This document shows positions 62,573 to 64,000 of a stretch of DNA of 64,000 bases, one piece after another (the stretch's first letter is position 1; each line of letters begins with the position of its first letter). Made by a program: the position numbers and the translations under genes. Origin of the DNA: Phycisphaerales bacterium UBA7800 (lineage in GTDB: Bacteria > Planctomycetota > Phycisphaerae > Phycisphaerales > Phycisphaeraceae); NCBI GenBank assembly GCA_002480565.1, contig DLCK01000084.1:62001-126000 (forward strand), read 5' to 3'. The notes under the pieces were generated by a model, which saw nothing but the letters and a program-made list of their open reading frames with translations, was not told the DNA's origin and did not search any database.

Positions 62573-63772
62573 ATGCTTTACAACCTTATCAACACGCTCA
62601 AACCCTGGCTGATGGAGAACGATCTCTTTGGCTATTTTCGCGTGTGGACTTACATCGAGTTCCGCGCAGTGATGAGCGTGTTGATGGGATTTGGTTTTGT
62701 CCTGCTATTGGGCAAGCCAGTGATCGTTTGGCTCATCAAACAGAAAATCGGTGACAACCCTGAGTTTCACAACAAGAGCCTAAACGAACTGACCAAGAAC
62801 AAAGCTCAGACTCCCACCATGGGCGGGATTATCATATGTTCTTCCATCTTTATGACCACATTACTGCTTGCTGATTTGGGCAGCTTCTATGTCCAGATGG
62901 CGTTCATCTGTCTACTTTGGCTGACGCTCCTTGGTGGTGCAGACGACTGGCTGAAACTCACCAGTGCCCGTCGAAGACCCGGTTCACGTGATGGCCTGTA
63001 TTCATGGGAAAAACTCGTTTTCCAATTAGCTCTAGGCGTGATTCTGGGCCTATTCATTCATCACTACGGCGACACCAAATGGGGCAATGTCGGTGATGAC
63101 GACATCCTGAGTATGAGTCGATCCCTGACACTCCCTCTAATGAAAAGTTGGCAATGGGATGGCAGTCACTGGATCCCCTCAACGAACCTGATCATCCTTG
63201 GTACATGGGCTTTTGTCATTCTCACCACCCTGTTCATCGCAGGTACATCCAATGCAGTGAATCTCACTGACGGGATGGATGGTTTAGCCAGCGGGATCAC
63301 CGGGATGATCGCATTTGCATTCATGATGCTCGCACTCATCGCAGGTAATGAACTCTGGGCCAAAAGTCTGTTGGTCCCCTATATCCCATTAAGCAATGAG
63401 CTGGCGATAGTCTCTGGTGCGATGCTTGGCGCCTGCCTTGGATTCCTTTGGTTTAATGCCCATCCAGCGGAAGTCTTCATGGGCGACACCGGCTCATTAC
63501 CCCTGGGCGGACTGCTGGCGTACATCGCCGTGGTGATCCGACAGGAATTCCTGCTGCTGATCGTTGGTGGTGTGGTCTACATGGAACTGCTGAGCGTGAT
63601 CATGCAGGTGGGTTACTTCAAGTTCTCCGGCGGCAAACGCATCTTCCGTTGCGCCCCAATCCACCATCACTTTCACATGGGCGGGACACCGGAAAACCGA
63701 GTCGTCGTCCGCATGTGGCTTGCCACCGCAGCCTTGGCAGCATTGGCAATCGCCACCATCAAACTGCGATAA
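62573..63772 (+). CDS. mraY: Phospho-MurNAc-pentapeptide transferase MraY
   Basis: A 399-residue membrane enzyme that joins UDP-MurNAc-pentapeptide to undecaprenyl phosphate, giving lipid I. About ten membrane segments are visible, with the catalytic motifs GADDWLK, NAVNLTDGMDGLASG, MGDTGSLPLGG and PIHHHFHMGG. It is longer than E. coli MraY (360), with an extra loop near residue 185. It is the last gene of this cell-wall run; murG, murD and ftsW do not follow. Confidence 0.96.
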   Translation: MLYNLINTLKPWLMENDLFGYFRVWTYIEFRAVMSVLMGFGFVLLLGKPVIVWLIKQKIGDNPEFHNKSLNELTKNKAQTPTMGGIIICSSIFMTTLLLADLGSFYVQMAFICLLWLTLLGGADDWLKLTSARRRPGSRDGLYSWEKLVFQLALGVILGLFIHHYGDTKWGNVGDDDILSMSRSLTLPLMKSWQWDGSHWIPSTNLIILGTWAFVILTTLFIAGTSNAVNLTDGMDGLASGITGMIAFAFMMLALIAGNELWAKSLLVPYIPLSNELAIVSGAMLGACLGFLWFNAHPAEVFMGDTGSLPLGGLLAYIAVVIRQEFLLLIVGGVVYMELLSVIMQVGYFKFSGGKRIFRCAPIHHHFHMGGTPENRVVVRMWLATAALAALAIATIKLR

Positions 63773-63833
63773 ATCTGCGACCCTTGCTCTGCGATCTGAC
63801 TTTTTCAAACGTTCAATATTGACAGATCGCAAC

Positions 63834-64000
63834 TCACTGCGAGAGTCCGGGGATGACCACCAGTTCACCACTTCGAACAGCAATTGTCTCCAGTGATTCA
63901 ACCTGTTGATACTGCCCGTTGGGGCCTTGGATTTTGCAACGATAGATACGGGTTTGACCTGTGGGTGCGATACTGATCTGCTGCTCGGTCTCCGACGGAT
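63834..64000 (-). CDS. C-terminal end of an unidentified gene (partial)
   Basis: On the minus strand a frame is open from the window edge to a TGA at 63836-63834, encoding 54 residues (ETEQQISIAPTGQTRIYRCK, later VRSGELVVIPGLSQ). Its composition looks like a real protein end, beta-rich and secretory in character, but the rest lies outside the window. It converges on mraY. Confidence 0.45.
   Translation of the reverse strand, partial: PSETEQQISIAPTGQTRIYRCKIQGPNGQYQQVESLETIAVRSGELVVIPGLSQ

Noticed and set aside
63497..63901. Minus-strand open frame at the window end
   Set aside because: It lies mostly antisense to the conserved mraY C-terminus; the partial gene in another minus frame (63834-64000) is the better reading.

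Overview
The window looks like a chromosomal segment of a planctomycete, most likely class Phycisphaerae. The pointers are taxonomic inference, not proof: a lysine 2,3-aminomutase / beta-lysine acetyltransferase cluster, an intracellular polysaccharide-degradation locus with LacI and GntR-LacI regulators, a prepilin-like protein of the kind greatly expanded in Planctomycetes, Verrucomicrobia and Lentisphaerae, a GxxExxY gene, two small conserved proteins I associate with planctomycetes, and a DNPR-type (meso-DAP) MurE. Base composition is balanced, genes are short-spaced, and there is no rRNA, phage, insertion sequence or CRISPR array.

Layout. 1-2241: 3' part of a large ankyrin-repeat protein. 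2269-7753 (minus): ablB, an amino-acid ABC ATPase, a fused substrate-binding/permease protein, kamA/ablA and a MarR regulator, which together look like lysine import plus synthesis of the compatible solute N-epsilon-acetyl-beta-lysine. 7977-24637: carbohydrate locus with a sialidase-fold enzyme, AraC regulator, GH95-like enzyme, a 1414-residue heparinase II/III-like protein, a LacI and a GntR-LacI regulator (divergent), and an ABC sugar importer (two permeases, binding protein, TPR lipoprotein) without its own ATPase. The three degradative enzymes have no signal peptide, so import followed by cytoplasmic breakdown is the natural reading. 25012-33472: housekeeping and signalling genes (DUF309, GNAT, phosphodiesterase, trpC, a solitary binding protein next to a chemoreceptor, an unknown protein, a PhnP-like hydrolase, a STAS protein). 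33942-38089 (minus): a second carbohydrate unit with a secreted GH71-like protein, a prepilin-like protein and another GntR-LacI regulator. 38457-38529: tRNA-Phe(GAA).

38619-50395: core metabolism: nuoI, ilvN, a glycogen-synthase-like glycosyltransferase with a histone-H1-like basic N-terminus, rplS, lysS, a GxxExxY protein inside inverted repeats, a LolC/E-LolD pair, panD, a histidine kinase and nuoB. 50575-58957: recN, DUF4126, ruvA, a REC-GGDEF-EAL protein, a triple-FKBP isomerase, two small conserved proteins and a PilZ-PilZ-like-REC protein, so cyclic-di-GMP making/breaking and sensing genes lie close together. 59425-63772: murE, murF, mraY, after which the cell-wall cluster stops at a convergent partial gene.

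The most unusual feature is between the genes: at least six families of short-word repeats (words such as CGCCAAGA, CACAGAGT, CACGAAGG, TTTCGAAT, GGGAGTA and AACCGCTTGCGGTT), most of them arranged as two facing arms around a short AT-rich spacer. One pair brackets the GxxExxY gene, and one arm has become the 3' end of murE. These are the best candidates here for an undescribed system.
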